Positions 1 through 9,556 are shown, counted from the stretch's first letter. The stretch is DNA of 32,989 nt from Patescibacteria group bacterium UBA6489 (GCA_002435385.1 DJMN01000006.1:1-32989); one strand, 5' to 3'. Notes: generated from the letters alone by a model not told the origin. Made by a program: numbers and translations.

Positions 1-4
1 AAAG

Positions 5-27
5 TTTTGTCGTGTACTTAGACAAAA
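5..27. terminator. Possible terminator stem at left edge
   Basis: TTTTGTC and GACAAAA form a 7-bp stem around a 9-nt loop. It may end a gene lying left of the window. Weak call, based on the inverted repeat only. Confidence 0.3.
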
Positions 28-110
28 TTCAAACACTATACCTGATTATAAAAATCCCTCAAAAATTCACAAACCCCTTGATTTTCTCACCATATTAATT
101 ATACATAGAC

Positions 111-116
111 TATAAT
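111..116 (+). promoter_or_regulatory. Candidate -10 box (TATAAT)
   Basis: A perfect TATAAT lies 20 nt upstream of the ATG at 137. I see no convincing -35 box at the usual distance, and the background is very AT-rich, so this is only a candidate. Confidence 0.35.
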
Positions 117-136
117 TTCTTACCAAAATAAACTAT

Positions 137-400
137 ATGGATGCACAAAGTCTTTCTATAGTTCTACAAATTATAACGCTTTTATGATGAGTTTCAGTTT
201 ATTTCTTCTCCATCAGAAAAGACTTAGAACTTATAAAAAAAGATATAAATCTGATGAAAGTAGATGTATCTAAAGTTGAATGAATAGAATCATACATAAA
301 ACCCCTTAGTAATTATTTTAGTGACTGAAAATTTAAATCAGTTCCAGATAGACTAAAGAACTATAAAGTCTCTGAAGAAAATAGACAAACACAAAACTAA
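137..400 (+). CDS. Small membrane-anchored protein of unknown function
   Basis: An 87-aa protein read with UGA as Gly; four in-frame TGA codons occur, two of them consecutive in the membrane segment. Residues about 5-25 (LSIVLQIITLLGGVSVYFF) form one hydrophobic helix, followed by a Lys/Asp/Glu-rich tail predicted to be helical and cytoplasmic. That shape fits a single-pass membrane protein with a short coiled-coil-like tail. I do not recognise a family and assign no function. The ATG at 137 follows a TATAAT and the gene ends just before a bidirectional terminator shared with the convergent nucleotidyltransferase gene. With the standard code it would be cut at codon 17, so it would normally be missed. 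Confidence 0.6.
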
Positions 401-428
401 AAAAATAAGAAAAAATAAACCATAACCC

Positions 429-459
429 AAAAAAGATGTATTCCAAATACATCTTTTTT
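429..459. terminator. Bidirectional terminator between convergent genes
   Basis: AAAAAAGATGTAT (429-441) pairs with ATACATCTTTTTT (447-459) around a 5-nt loop. A/T runs on both arms let it work in both directions. It lies between the stop of the + gene (400) and overlaps the stop of the - gene (458). Confidence 0.75.
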
Positions 460-1921
460 AAATTAAATTTCTTATATTATTTTTTACTAAAGCCTTTGTT
501 CTCTCAAAGTCAGGAGGAATTTGTAATAAGGGTCTTGCTATATGAAGCTTTGTCTTTTCATGTTCACTCAAAGCATGCCTATCTCATAATTTATCAATAT
601 TCCCATCTAAAGTTATGTTTATCTTTCTTCTGAAAGAATCCCATTTTTCAGGAGAAGTATTTTTTATATAATAATATTGCAATTTTTTTACAAAATTAAG
701 ATCTCAGTAAACAGTTCATTGAAATAGTTTTAGGGGTAATTTTTCATTTATGGGAATATCACCTTTTGTTAGCAATACGGTAGAAAATATATCGACTTTT
801 GTTCAATCATTATATCTTTCCTCAACCGTCTTACAGAAATACTTATAAACCTCTCAATCCTCAGCAATCATCATTATATCTAAATCACTTCCAGGTTTCC
901 AAAAACCTCCAGAAGTACTTCATCACACGACAATAGCCTTAAATCTACTTCAATATTTATTTTGAACTTCTTGAATAATATCATCAAGTATTTTTTGGTG
1001 TTCTAAAAATTCTTTTGTATATCTTGTTGCAAATAAAGGAGTACTATCATAAAGTAAATCTTTATTCGGACTAGTAGTTAATGCTAATTCACTTTTATCA
1101 ACTATATCTCAAGTAAATAGGAAACCTATACGAATAAAATCAGCCAATTTTTTTACGTTTGAATTGGATGAAAATTTTTCTAAATCACTTAAGATTTTTA
1201 ATCACTTCTTTCATAATAAGACGATTGCTTTTCTATATATAGATAGACTATCTATAACTATATAATCTATGTTTGATATTATATGATTTATAGGATTATC
1301 CATTTTTAGTAGTTCATCCTTTACTTTTATAGTATTTATATATATTTTTATGCGAGTGCTATTAATGCCTATATTTTCGATAAAATCAAAAAACATTTTT
1401 TTATTATATTCATTTAAGGTTCTATCTGCGATATCTATAATATCATTTCTACAGTTATCATCAATATCATTTTTCCACATCTCTTTTATTCTAGGATTAA
1501 TATAATCTTCAGTTTTATTCAAAAGGCAGTAAATTCATTTTCTTTGTAAATCATAACTTTTTTCTTTCATCAATAAATCTGCAATTAGAATAGCTTCATC
1601 TCATAGTTTTTGAACAATAGGAAGAATCATTGCTTTCCAGTCCTCATCCTTTGAATTATATATATTTAAGACATAATTTATAAAATATGATGATACTTTG
1701 TTTGGTAGTTTTTCTTTTTCTAAAATAGCTATAGCTTCTTTTACTACAATAAAATCATCACTATCAATTAATGTGACAATTTCTTTTAGTTTACTTTCAG
1801 AAAGGATATTATCATTTAAAATATCCAATAATTTTTTTCTCTCTCAAGAAAAGGGAAATGTAAAAACATTTTGAGGTCTTATTTCTATATTTTTATTGAC
1901 TAAATTTTTCTGAGACTTCAT
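458..1921 (-). CDS. Nucleotidyltransferase-domain protein with N-terminal helical domain
   Basis: A 487-aa protein with UGA=Gly. In its C-terminal half, near residues 330-355, is the nucleotidyltransferase fold signature: VVGGSTSGGFWKPGSDLDI, matching the G-G/S-x(n)-G-x(n)-S-D-x-D motif of the Pol beta/NTase superfamily, with the two metal-binding Asp residues present. The first ~300 residues are rich in Glu, Lys, Ile and Asn and look alpha-helical; near residues 25-100 they resemble HEAT-like helical repeats, which is inference. NTases of this kind may act on nucleotides, antibiotics, tRNA or protein; nothing shows the substrate. The ATG at 1921 gives the longest frame; no Shine-Dalgarno is obvious. 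The gene converges on the small membrane gene and overlaps the shared terminator. Confidence 0.7.
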
Positions 1922-2009
1922 GCATATATGTAAAAAATAATATCTTTTACATATTGTATCACAAATTTTTGTTTTAATAAAAAAATAGAGAAATTAGTAT
2001 ATTTCTATT

Positions 2010-2738
2010 TTAAATCCCCTCACCCCACTCAACCACTCTTTCCTCAATCTTAGTAATATCAAAAAACTTACTATCAAGAATTTTAGTCTCCAAAATTTTA
2101 TCATATCACAAGATAATACCAACTCAAATCAACAAAAAAACAACTCATAAAACTTTCTTAAATATACCACTAGGAGAACTAATCCATTTTAGCTTTCAAA
2201 TCAGCTTTTGTCATAAAAATACAATAAAAAATAAAGCAATTCATAAGCCAAAAACATAAGTCAATAAGTATAAAAATCAGCTAAAAAAATTTGTAGGCAA
2301 GATGACAGCCAAGATAAGTAAATAAGTAGGACTACAACTACTAAAAACAGGACCAAGAGAAAATCAAACTAAAACATAACCCCAAAATCATTTTTTCTCG
2401 GAACTTTTATTTAATCCCTGACTAGATTTATTTACAACTCTCCAAGAAAAATATTCCCAAACCCTAGGAAAAAGAACAATCAATCAAAAAACTATCAAAA
2501 TCCCACCACTAAAAAGTTTCCAAACAATAGGATTAACTCACAAAAGCAAAGTAGAAGACTTGAGCAAAATAGAAAAAACAATTATAGAGAACATAAGAGA
2601 AAAAATAACCACATAAGGTTTTCTCTTATCCTCATCTCCCTCTAAACTAGCTCACAACACCACAGGTAAAACAGGCAAAATACAAGGAGCTAAAATAGTT
2701 AAAACTCAAGCCAAAAAAGAAACAATAAATAAAGCCAT
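2010..2738 (-). CDS. ccdA: CcdA/DsbD-type transmembrane thiol-electron carrier
   Basis: A 242-aa protein of about six hydrophobic segments. It has both Cys-containing signatures of the family: APCILPVLPVVLGA near residue 17 and FSSCSPTYLLILA near residue 140. In CcdA/DsbD these two Cys carry electrons from cytosolic thioredoxin across the membrane. It lies 6 nt downstream of the Msr fusion gene on the same strand, so the two are almost certainly one operon, and CcdA is the obvious electron donor for the exported thioredoxin domain of that fusion. Many of the glycines are TGA. The frame is open from ATG 2738 to TAA 2010 and length matches the short CcdA type rather than full DsbD. Confidence 0.88.
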
Positions 2739-2744
2739 AGCAAA

Positions 2745-4172
2745 TTATTTATCAAATAATATTAAATACCTTCAATATCACTCTTTTTCCAAATCCTCTT
2801 TTGGAATAAACTTCAAAGCAGCAGAATTTATACAATACCTAAGACCTCATTCATCCTTTGGTCAATCATTGAATACATGTCACAAATGTGAACTATCAGA
2901 TCTAATCTCAGTTCTATTCATTCCCAAAGAATCATCACCCTTTTCAGAAACAAAATTTTCATCAATAGGCTTTGTGAAACTAGGCCAACCAGTACCAGAA
3001 TCAAACTTATCAGTAGAAGAAAAAAGAGGAGTTCAATCAATAACATCAACATAAATTCACTCTTCATGATTATCCCAATACTCATTATCAAAAGGAGGCT
3101 CAGTCCCTCATTCTTGAGTAACCTTATACTGCATAGGAGTTAGCATTTTTTTTAACTCTTCATCTGTATAAATCTTAGGAACATCAGATAAATCTTCAGT
3201 TTGTTCTATAACATCTTCTATGGACTTACCTCAAATCCACCTCTTCTTTAAATTTCACTCATTATCAATTAAAACAAAACTAGTTTGAGTTAATATATTG
3301 TACTTTTTTCTCAATTCCAAATTTGTATCAAAATCAACTTTTAAAATAACCATATTTTCAGGAATCTCTTGAGTTAAAACCTTTTCTTCAAAAGCTCTAC
3401 AAATAGGACACCAACTAGCATGAAAAAACAGTACAATAAATTCCTCTTCTGCATTTTTTAACCTCTCAGGAGTATAATCCAAATATCTAGATTTATCATT
3501 CATCTCAAATTTAAAATCATTCCAGGTTCATATTTTATACCCCTCTCTACCAGATCACTCAGAATACAATTTATACCTAGTAGAGTTTTTCTTATAATAA
3601 TCCTGATGATACTCCTCAGCCTCAAAAAACTCACTAAAAGGAATAATCACAGTAGCAATATCTTTATCAAACTTTCAGGAATTCTCTAAATAATCTTTAC
3701 TTTTATTTGCAATACTTTTTTCAACATCATCTTTATAATAAATAGCAGTAGTATATTGAAAACCTCTATCAGAAAATTGACCTCACTTATCAGTAGGGTC
3801 TATTTGTTTCCAAAAAATTTCAACCAAAGTCTTATAACTTATCACATCAGGATTATAAACAACTTTTATAGACTCCCTATGTTTAGTTTTTCACGTAGAA
3901 ACAGTTTCATATGTAGCCTCTTCCTCAGTTCCTCAAATATAACCTGAAATAGCTTCTTTCACTCATTCCTGAGCTTCAAAAATTGACTCCATGCACCAGA
4001 AACAACCTCATGCAAAATATGCTTCTTTTAACTCCGTCTCTAACTCAGAACCAGTCATAACATTATTTTTTATTTCCTCTTCTATTTTATTATCATCATT
4101 ATGATTAACTGGATGATAATAAAATAACATAACAATACCAACTATTGATAACAAAATTAGAAAATATCTCAT
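2745..4172 (-). CDS. msrAB: MsrA-thioredoxin-MsrB fusion, membrane-anchored methionine sulfoxide reductase
   Basis: A 475-aa three-domain protein. Residues 1-20 are a hydrophobic signal anchor. MsrA follows, with the catalytic motif AGGCFWCME (~60) and the typical IDPTDKGGQFSDRG block. A thioredoxin-like domain (~225-310) carries HASWCPICRAF with a CPIC active site. MsrB is C-terminal: GTGWPSFTKP, SSHLGHVFNDGP and the catalytic RYCINSAAL. The MsrB part has only that one Cys, so it lacks both the zinc-binding CxxC pairs and an internal resolving Cys; the fused Trx domain may reduce it directly (inference). Known fusions such as Neisseria PilB have the order Trx-MsrA-MsrB, so this order is unusual. 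It repairs oxidised methionines in exported proteins, fed by the downstream CcdA. Confidence 0.9.
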
Positions 4173-4426
4173 AATACAAATATTAAGAAATAAAAAATAA
4201 ATTTTTTAGAAAACATATTTAAGAACAACTTACCTTATAAATCATACTATACTAAAAAAATAACTTTACAAATTTAAATTTCATAAAAAGACTATCTAGT
4301 TTTGTATTATTCGATAATATAAATATTATAAAAAATATTATTAGACAAAGCATAAAAATGAATTAAGAGTATTAAAAAATTTAGTATAGCATGAGAAAGG
4401 GGCGTATTTTAAAAGATTACATAATA
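4173..4426. other. Intergenic stretch without a gene
   Basis: An AT-rich spacer upstream of the Msr fusion. Reading the - strand, TATAGTATGAT-like sequence near 4235-4255 could be a -10 region, but I see no clear -35. No ORF of note in either strand under code 25. Confidence 0.4.
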
Positions 4427-4480
4427 AATAAGAATCTAAAAGAAGAATTTCAATTGAAATTCTTCTTTTAGATTCTTATT
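4427..4480. terminator. 54-bp perfect palindrome, probable terminator
   Basis: Two 27-nt arms (4427-4453 and 4454-4480) are exact reverse complements with no loop, centred on CAATTG. It starts 7 nt past the stop of the remnant ORF at 4487 on the - strand. The internal T-rich/A-rich stretches fit a terminator, but the arm length is well beyond what termination needs. Confidence 0.6.
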
Positions 4481-4486
4481 CTATGA

Positions 4487-4621
4487 TTACTCAGCAAACC
4501 ATTTTTTAGAAAGTTTTAATTCTTTTCATCAAACAAGTAATGTTACAGCCTCCCAATCTGCACATTCATTTTGATTAAAGCTTAGAGTATCTGCAATTCT
4601 TAGTATTTTAATTACCAGCAC
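4487..4621 (-). pseudogene. C-terminal remnant of an interrupted gene
   Basis: A 44-codon frame ends in TAA at 4487. It reads IADTLSFNQ...NECADWEAV...LKLSKKWFAE, which looks like a genuine protein C-terminus, not random sequence. Upstream it runs into the left hairpin of the IS element and meets an in-frame TAG soon after. The only usable start is a GTG at 4621. No continuation is visible on the far side of the element, so the 5' part seems lost, perhaps with the insertion. I do not recognise the family. It could also be a short intact gene, but that is less likely. Confidence 0.45.
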
Positions 4622-4625
4622 TAAA

Positions 4626-4644
4626 CCACCGGCTCTGCCGGTGG
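4626..4644 (+). repeat. IS left-end hairpin
   Basis: A perfect 8-bp stem CCACCGGC/GCCGGTGG with loop TCT. TnpA of this family recognises such imperfect or perfect single-stranded hairpins. Confidence 0.75.
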
Positions 4645-4727
4645 AATAATACAGGTTCTACCTAGTAATCATTATGTGGTACAATGTTTGTAGAAGTCTC
4701 AAGAAGGGGATTTAACCACTAAGAGAT

Positions 4728-5168
4728 ATGAAAACAAACAATTACGAAAAGCAGTCCCATACGAAATGGGACTGCAACTACCACATAGTAGTAGTACCAA
4801 AATACAGAAAAAGTAAACTTTTTCAAGCAGTAAGAAAAGAAATTTGAGAAATAATAAGAGCTTTGTGAAGGAGATACGATTTTGAAATTGTGAAATGAGC
4901 AGTAGCCTCAGATCATGTTCACATGTTGCTGAGGATATGACCAAAGTATAGTGTATTCAAGATAGTATGAATCTTGAAATGAAAAAGTGCAATAATACTT
5001 CACAATAACCATGGTAAGAGAGAAATGTTATGTCAGAAGAGTTTTTGGAGTAGATGATATTTTGTGAGTACAGTGTGAACGGATATAGAAATTGTGAAGA
5101 ATTATATCGAAAACCAAAGAAAGAATGATATACTTGAAGATGGCAACCAATTAGACTTTAATTGGTAG
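4728..5168 (+). CDS. tnpA: IS200/IS605-family Y1 (HUH) transposase
   Basis: A 146-aa protein, normal length for the family. It starts with the typical N-terminal pattern KWDCNYHIVVVPKYR, then has the HUH metal-binding motif in DHVHMLL (~residue 65) and the catalytic tyrosine in VKNYIENQ (~residue 128). These enzymes move single-stranded DNA by a 5'-phosphotyrosine intermediate. About ten in-frame TGA codons are read as Gly, so the gene is functional only in a code-25 cell, and the element must have evolved inside this lineage for some time. Key residues are intact, so it could still be active. Confidence 0.9.
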
Positions 5169-5182
5169 AGCATCGCTATTTT

Positions 5183-5199
5183 AGCCCCTTCTAGGGGCT
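5183..5199 (+). terminator. Hairpin after tnpA
   Basis: AGCCCCT and AGGGGCT pair around a 3-nt loop, 15 nt past the tnpA stop. No T-run follows, so it may be part of the right-end structure of the element and not a terminator. Confidence 0.5.
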
Positions 5200-5210
5200 T
5201 CAAGTTAAAA

Positions 5211-5229
5211 CCACCAGCTCTGCTGATGG
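5211..5229 (+). repeat. IS right-end hairpin
   Basis: CCACCAGC/GCTGATGG with loop TCT and one mismatch in the stem. It differs from the left-end hairpin at only three bases and has the same orientation. Confidence 0.7.
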
Positions 5230-5244
5230 ATACTTACTTATCCT

Positions 5245-5268
5245 CAAGAAAATATGATTATTTTCTTG
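5245..5268. promoter_or_regulatory. Inverted repeat and possible promoter before rdgB
   Basis: CAAGAAAATA and TATTTTCTTG form a perfect 10-bp stem with a 4-nt loop. Its right arm runs into TTGACT (5266-5271), a good -35 box, followed by TATA-rich sequence (5289-5300) as a possible -10, and then the rdgB start at 5324. Confidence 0.4.
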
Positions 5269-5323
5269 ACTATATAATAAAAATATTTAATATATAGTAT
5301 ATTTTAATACAATTGTCAATATT

Positions 5324-5932
5324 ATGGAAAATATAACATTTTGAACTACTAATAGGAATAAGCTAAAAGAAGTAAGTTGAATATTATGAAAGGAAATATC
5401 TTGATATACGGAAAGTGATCTACAAAAGATTAAAAATCTTCCTGATAGTGATGTTCCAGAAATACAATCAAGAGACATTAAAACAATTGCAGAATTGAAA
5501 GCTAAAGCAGTTCACAGTCTACTATGAAGGTTAGTTATTGTAGAAGATACTTGATTTTTTATTAATGCATATAATGGATTTCCATGAGCATTTATAAAAT
5601 ATACAATAACAGATATCGGTAACAAATGAATTTTAAAGTTAATGGAATGAGTTAGTAATAGAACAGCAAAAGCAATTACAGCAGTATCTTTATATAATTG
5701 AAATGACTATATTACAGGTTATTGAGAAGTAGAATGAATTATTACAAATACAGAAAGAAAGTGACAGTGAAAAGTTTTTTGATATGATTCAATTTTTCAA
5801 CCGAATTGTTCAAACAAAACTTATGCAGAGATGAGTGATGAAGAAAAAAATAGTATTTCAATGAGAAAAATTGCTCTAGAAAATTTTCTAAAAAAATATA
5901 ATGATTATTATGAATCATTTAAATGAAATTAA
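5324..5932 (+). CDS. rdgB: RdgB/HAM1-family non-canonical purine NTP pyrophosphatase
   Basis: A 202-aa protein, normal length. Family landmarks in order: the N-terminal FGTTNRNKLKEV loop that holds the triphosphate, EDTGFFINAYNGFPG with the catalytic acidic residues near residue 75, GKVFGYDSIFQP, and the C-terminal block AEMSDEEKNSISMRKIAL. It hydrolyses ITP, dITP and XTP to the monophosphates and so keeps deaminated purines out of nucleic acid. The usual SHR near the C-terminus is SMR here, replacing a conserved His, a small deviation. Most glycines are TGA. It stands alone immediately after the IS element. Confidence 0.9.
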
Positions 5933-5972
5933 GAATAAATTCCGATTTTTATATTATATAATCAAATACCAT

Positions 5973-7322
5973 ATGCTTGATAATATGACAAATTTAGATA
6001 ATTATGACAGAGAAATCACTGAAAATTTTTGATGAAATTTAGACCTTTGACGGAAAAGTCTTTTGATAAGATGAAATGTTTTATCATGATGAAAGGCTCA
6101 AACTTGATCTTGAGATTTAACTATTATTTGAAAAAATGAATGAAAAACAGAAACATGATCATGACATTTAGTTATGTATTGAGATAATTTATGATTAGCT
6201 AAAACATGATCATGAGGAGTTGAAATCTGATGAAATAATGAAAATAAGGTAGAATCATCATGAAATGTTAAGGTAAGCCAAGATAACTTATGAGGGATAG
6301 AAACATCTCATCATGTAAATATATGATGAAGCAACTTCTGAAAAATTAAGTGATGATATGAAAATATATATATATCCTGATCTAATGAAAAAACTATAGA
6401 ATCTAGTTCTTGAGGTATAGTGGTTTGAAGAAGTAATCTATGACAATTGACTGCTACATCTGGAAAAATAGATGTTACTTGAATTAACAAATGAGGGATA
6501 AAAACTTCCTCTTGAAATATAAATCTATCAGAAGATAATTTGTGAGAGATATATACTAATAATTGAAAAATTAAAATCGGATGAAGTAATAATAAAATTA
6601 TTGAATGAGGTTCTGATCTGATAACAATAAAATGAAATAATAGTTGAAAAATAAAGAGTTCTTCATGAAAAGTAGAAATAAAAGGTGATAACACATGAAA
6701 CATAGAAAATACTACCTGATGAGCAAAAATAAATTGAAGCAATAATTGAGACATTGTAACTACTTCAGGAAAAGTTAAGGTAAAACTAATAAATAATAAA
6801 TACATAAGCACCTCATCTGGAAGTATATCAGTTTGAGAGAATAAAGGTATTATAGAAACAAAGTATTGAAATATAGAAATCTGAGATATGAATATATTTG
6901 TAGAGAAATATATAAAAAATACAATAACATCTACAGGAGAGGCAACAAGTATTTTTTCAAAGCTTTTTGAAAATATTTTTAAAAAGAAAAAGAAGAAAGT
7001 AATTACTAAAATTAGATGAAATAATATAGTATCAAGTGGAAGTATAAGTTTCATTGGTAATAAAGTATTTATTGATGATAAAATGGTAGAAGACTGAGAT
7101 AATTCATCTTTGGAAGAGAAGCATACCATAAATATAGATGAATTACAGATAGATATCTTAAATAACAATTTTATTCTAGATAAAAAAATATATAGTAGTA
7201 TTGAAGAAGTCAATTCCCTTTGGGAATGAACCATAGAAAAAAAATGAAGTTGATTTAAAATATCTTATAAAGGTCAAAACATAAATATTTCTAATAATAA
7301 AATAAGAGTAGAAGCAATGTAA
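5973..7322 (+). CDS. Beta-solenoid repeat protein (DUF4097/adhesin-like)
   Basis: A 449-aa protein built largely of about 20-residue repeats with the pattern GxNxGxIxTSSGxVxIxG from residue ~10 to ~290. Regular Gly/Asn turns and alternating hydrophobic residues point to a parallel beta-helix, as in DUF4097/DUF2807-type adhesin-like domains (inference from pattern). A Lys-rich stretch (FKKKKKKVITKIRG, ~320) and a less repetitive C-terminal domain follow. There is no signal peptide or membrane helix, so it may be cytoplasmic or exported another way. Nearly all turn glycines are TGA; read with the standard code the gene vanishes and a false 307-aa frame on the opposite strand (6311-7234) appears instead. 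Start chosen: ATG 5973; ATG 5985 is an alternative. Confidence 0.75.
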
Positions 7323-7365
7323 AAAAATAAAAAAAGAATTTTTAAAATTCTTTTTTTATTTTTTT
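7321..7365. terminator. Terminator, perfect 22-bp A/T palindrome
   Basis: Arms 7321-7342 and 7344-7365 are exact reverse complements around one base, with long A and T runs. It begins within the stop codon of the solenoid gene. Confidence 0.75.
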
Positions 7366-7433
7366 ACTCATGATTTGCTTTAGTTATTTTTTTATGTTAC
7401 ACTAACAATATAATAAAATACTTAAAAAAAATT

Positions 7434-8501
7434 ATGGCACTATTACTATTTTATCTATTTCTTGCTTTAATAGTATCTTTTCTATGCTCTATAATGGAAG
7501 CAGTTCTGTTGTCAACACCTCAATCATTTTTGATGGTTCAAGAAAGAGAATGAAAAAAACATGCAAGAAATATGATAAAATTTAAAGATGATGTAGAAAA
7601 ACCATTATCAGCAATACTTTCCCTAAACACTATAGCTCACACAGTTTGAGCTGCATGAGTATGAGCTCAAGCAGTTGAAATTTTTGGAGAAGCATATTTT
7701 TGAATAGTATCAGCAATACTTACTCTATTAATACTAGTATTAACAGAAATCATACCGAAAACAATTTGAGCAAAGTATTGGAGACACCTAACACTAGTTG
7801 TATCTTACCTTATTAGATGAACTTTATTTATAACTTATCCATTAGTTATACTATCTACTTTTATTACAAAAATCATATCAAGAAATGGAAATAGTGAAGT
7901 ATCAACAAGTAGGGAAGAGATCTCTGCACTTGCAGGTATCTGAGCAGATGAATGACTTCTAAAAGAACAAGAGTATAAGATTATAAAAAACCTACTTCGT
8001 CTGAAAAATATAAAAGTTACGGATATTATGACACCAAGAATCACGGTAGCCATGGCAGATGAAGAAATATCTCTAAAAGATTTTTTAAAAAGTAAAGATT
8101 ATTTAAAATTCTCTCGTATACCAGTATATTCATGAAAAATAGAAAACATAACCTGATATGTAATTAGGCAAAAAGTCTTTGAAAAATTAGCTGAAGATCA
8201 AAATGGTTTAAAACTATCAGACATAAAACGTGAAATAGTTGTTTCTTCAGATGAAATAATGTTATTCACACTTTGGGAAAGATTATTAGAAGAAAAAGAG
8301 CAAATAGCTCTTATAGTTGATAAATATGGATGAATGGAATGAATAGTTACTATGGAAGATATTATAGAAACACTATTATGACTTGAAATAGTAGATGAAA
8401 AAGATACAGTTGCAGATATGCAAAAATATGCACAAGAAAGATGGAAAACAAGACAAGAAAAGTATAATTTTTTAGAAAAATTAAAAGAAGAGTGAAATTA
8501 A
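7434..8501 (+). CDS. CNNM/HlyC-CorC-type membrane protein (DUF21 plus CBS pair)
   Basis: A 355-aa protein. Residues 1-145 form a DUF21/CNNM membrane domain with a hydrophobic N-terminus, the small-residue segment NTIAHTVGAAGVGAQA and the conserved TEIIPKTIGAKY. A CBS-domain pair follows (~190-330), marked by VTDIMTPR and the typical DKYGGMEGIVTMEDIIETLLG. Relatives move or regulate divalent cations such as Mg2+ (CorB/CNNM) and were once called hemolysins. The usual C-terminal CorC_HlyC domain is missing; the protein ends shortly after the second CBS. Its stop overlaps the stop of the convergent EAL gene by a few bases. Confidence 0.87.
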
Positions 8502-8521
8502 TAATTTCACTCTTCTTTTAA
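8481..8521. terminator. Bidirectional terminator, perfect 20-bp palindrome
   Basis: Arms 8481-8500 and 8502-8521 are exact reverse complements around a single base. Both convergent genes end inside it: TAA at 8499-8501 on + and at 8498-8500 on -. Confidence 0.8.
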
Positions 8522-9556
8522 TTTTAAAGCCTTTATTTTATCATTAAGCCAATATCATTGATAAGCCCAATTCTTATTTCATATAATTTTATTAAGAACA
8601 TCAGTCATTCCTTCATGTTCTATTCATTCAATAGTTATTATTATCCCTTTATCTTGTAGATATCTGATAAATTTTTGAAATCTATAAATTCTTTTAACTC
8701 TACTATCTGTATTCTCATTTATATATAAGTCTTCTAAGTTGAAATTTTTAAGATTTACGATTTTCTCTTTCCACTTATATGCCTTTGTACCATCTTTAAA
8801 ACCTAGTATAGGATTAAATATATCCCAAATGAAGTCTTTATCAACTTTTATTCATTTTATCAAATTAACTTCACTTTTTATTCATTTAGTACTCATTTGA
8901 GCATGTTCTATTATTATTCATTTATTATAAGGAGGTTTAGGAACATCATCAAATATTACATGAATTCACATCTTACGAACTTCAGCAACATCACTCCAGA
9001 AGTTACTTTCGATTTCTCATCCAGATTCTAGAACCTCTATTGCGATATTTATATCAGATTTAAGTTCTACAATTTTTTTTGCAGCATAACAAAGTAAAGG
9101 TCTAGGAACATTTATTGATAATTCCTTACCTTCATTTATTTCTTTTGGTAAATTATTTAAAACATAATCAATTAATTTTTTTCAAAATTCTAAAGAATAG
9201 GTTTTTTCAATCATTCTCATAAAAGACTCTAGATTTATTTTTTCCCCATCTATTTTTATGTTATTTTCTCCTATGATTCTTATGAAATCTTCTGTAAATG
9301 TTGATAGAATTTCATATCAGACAATTTTATGTGTATTTGAATTTGCTTTTGCTTCAGCTCTAGTTCATATAGCCCAACTTAAAAACTCTTCAAATTCTTT
9401 GTAATTAGCTATTCAATCTATTACTTTAAGAGCAGTTTTTGATCTATTTAATATATTTGTAGTTTGTTCTGCATATTTAAAATACTCTTGTCCTTCGTCA
9501 TCAATAATTTCTAAATCCTCTTGTTTTTCGTCAATAACTGAAGCTAATTCAGACAT
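8498..9556 (-). CDS. EAL-domain protein, putative c-di-GMP phosphodiesterase
   Basis: A 352-aa protein. From ~residue 75 the sequence follows the EAL fold step by step: KIVGYEIL stands for the EAL motif, SINVPRPLL for the NLS block, IAIEVLES for the ITES block, GIHVIFDDV for LDDFGTG, GIKVDKDFI for LKIDRSFV, ITIEGIEHEGM for AEGVETEEQ, and AYQGYWL for QGYLF. The catalytic and metal-binding positions (E, N, E, D-D, K, E, Q) all seem kept, so it may hydrolyse c-di-GMP, although the loop after DD is changed and an insert is present near residues 215-270. No GGDEF or sensor domain is attached and no signal peptide is seen. Neighbouring pilin-like genes suggest a link to surface structures (inference). 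Confidence 0.7.

Larger units (their letters stand above)
4619..5246 (+). mobile_element. IS200/IS605-family element, single tnpA
   Basis: A single Y1 transposase gene is flanked by two near-identical hairpins in the same orientation: CCACCGGC-tct-GCCGGTGG at 4626-4644 and CCACCAGC-tct-GCTGATGG at 5211-5229. Subterminal hairpins in place of terminal inverted repeats are the hallmark of this family. No tnpB is present, which fits the IS200 subgroup. The exact tips are uncertain; TTAC occurs just outside both hairpins (4612 and 5233) and TCAA at 5244, motifs known as cleavage sites in some members. Confidence 0.75.

Noticed and set aside
6311..7234. 307-aa ORF on the - strand
   Set aside because: It lies opposite the repeat protein at 5973-7322; it is Leu/Phe/Ile-rich with no domain, and arises because TGA=Gly codons on + are TCA (Ser) on the other strand.
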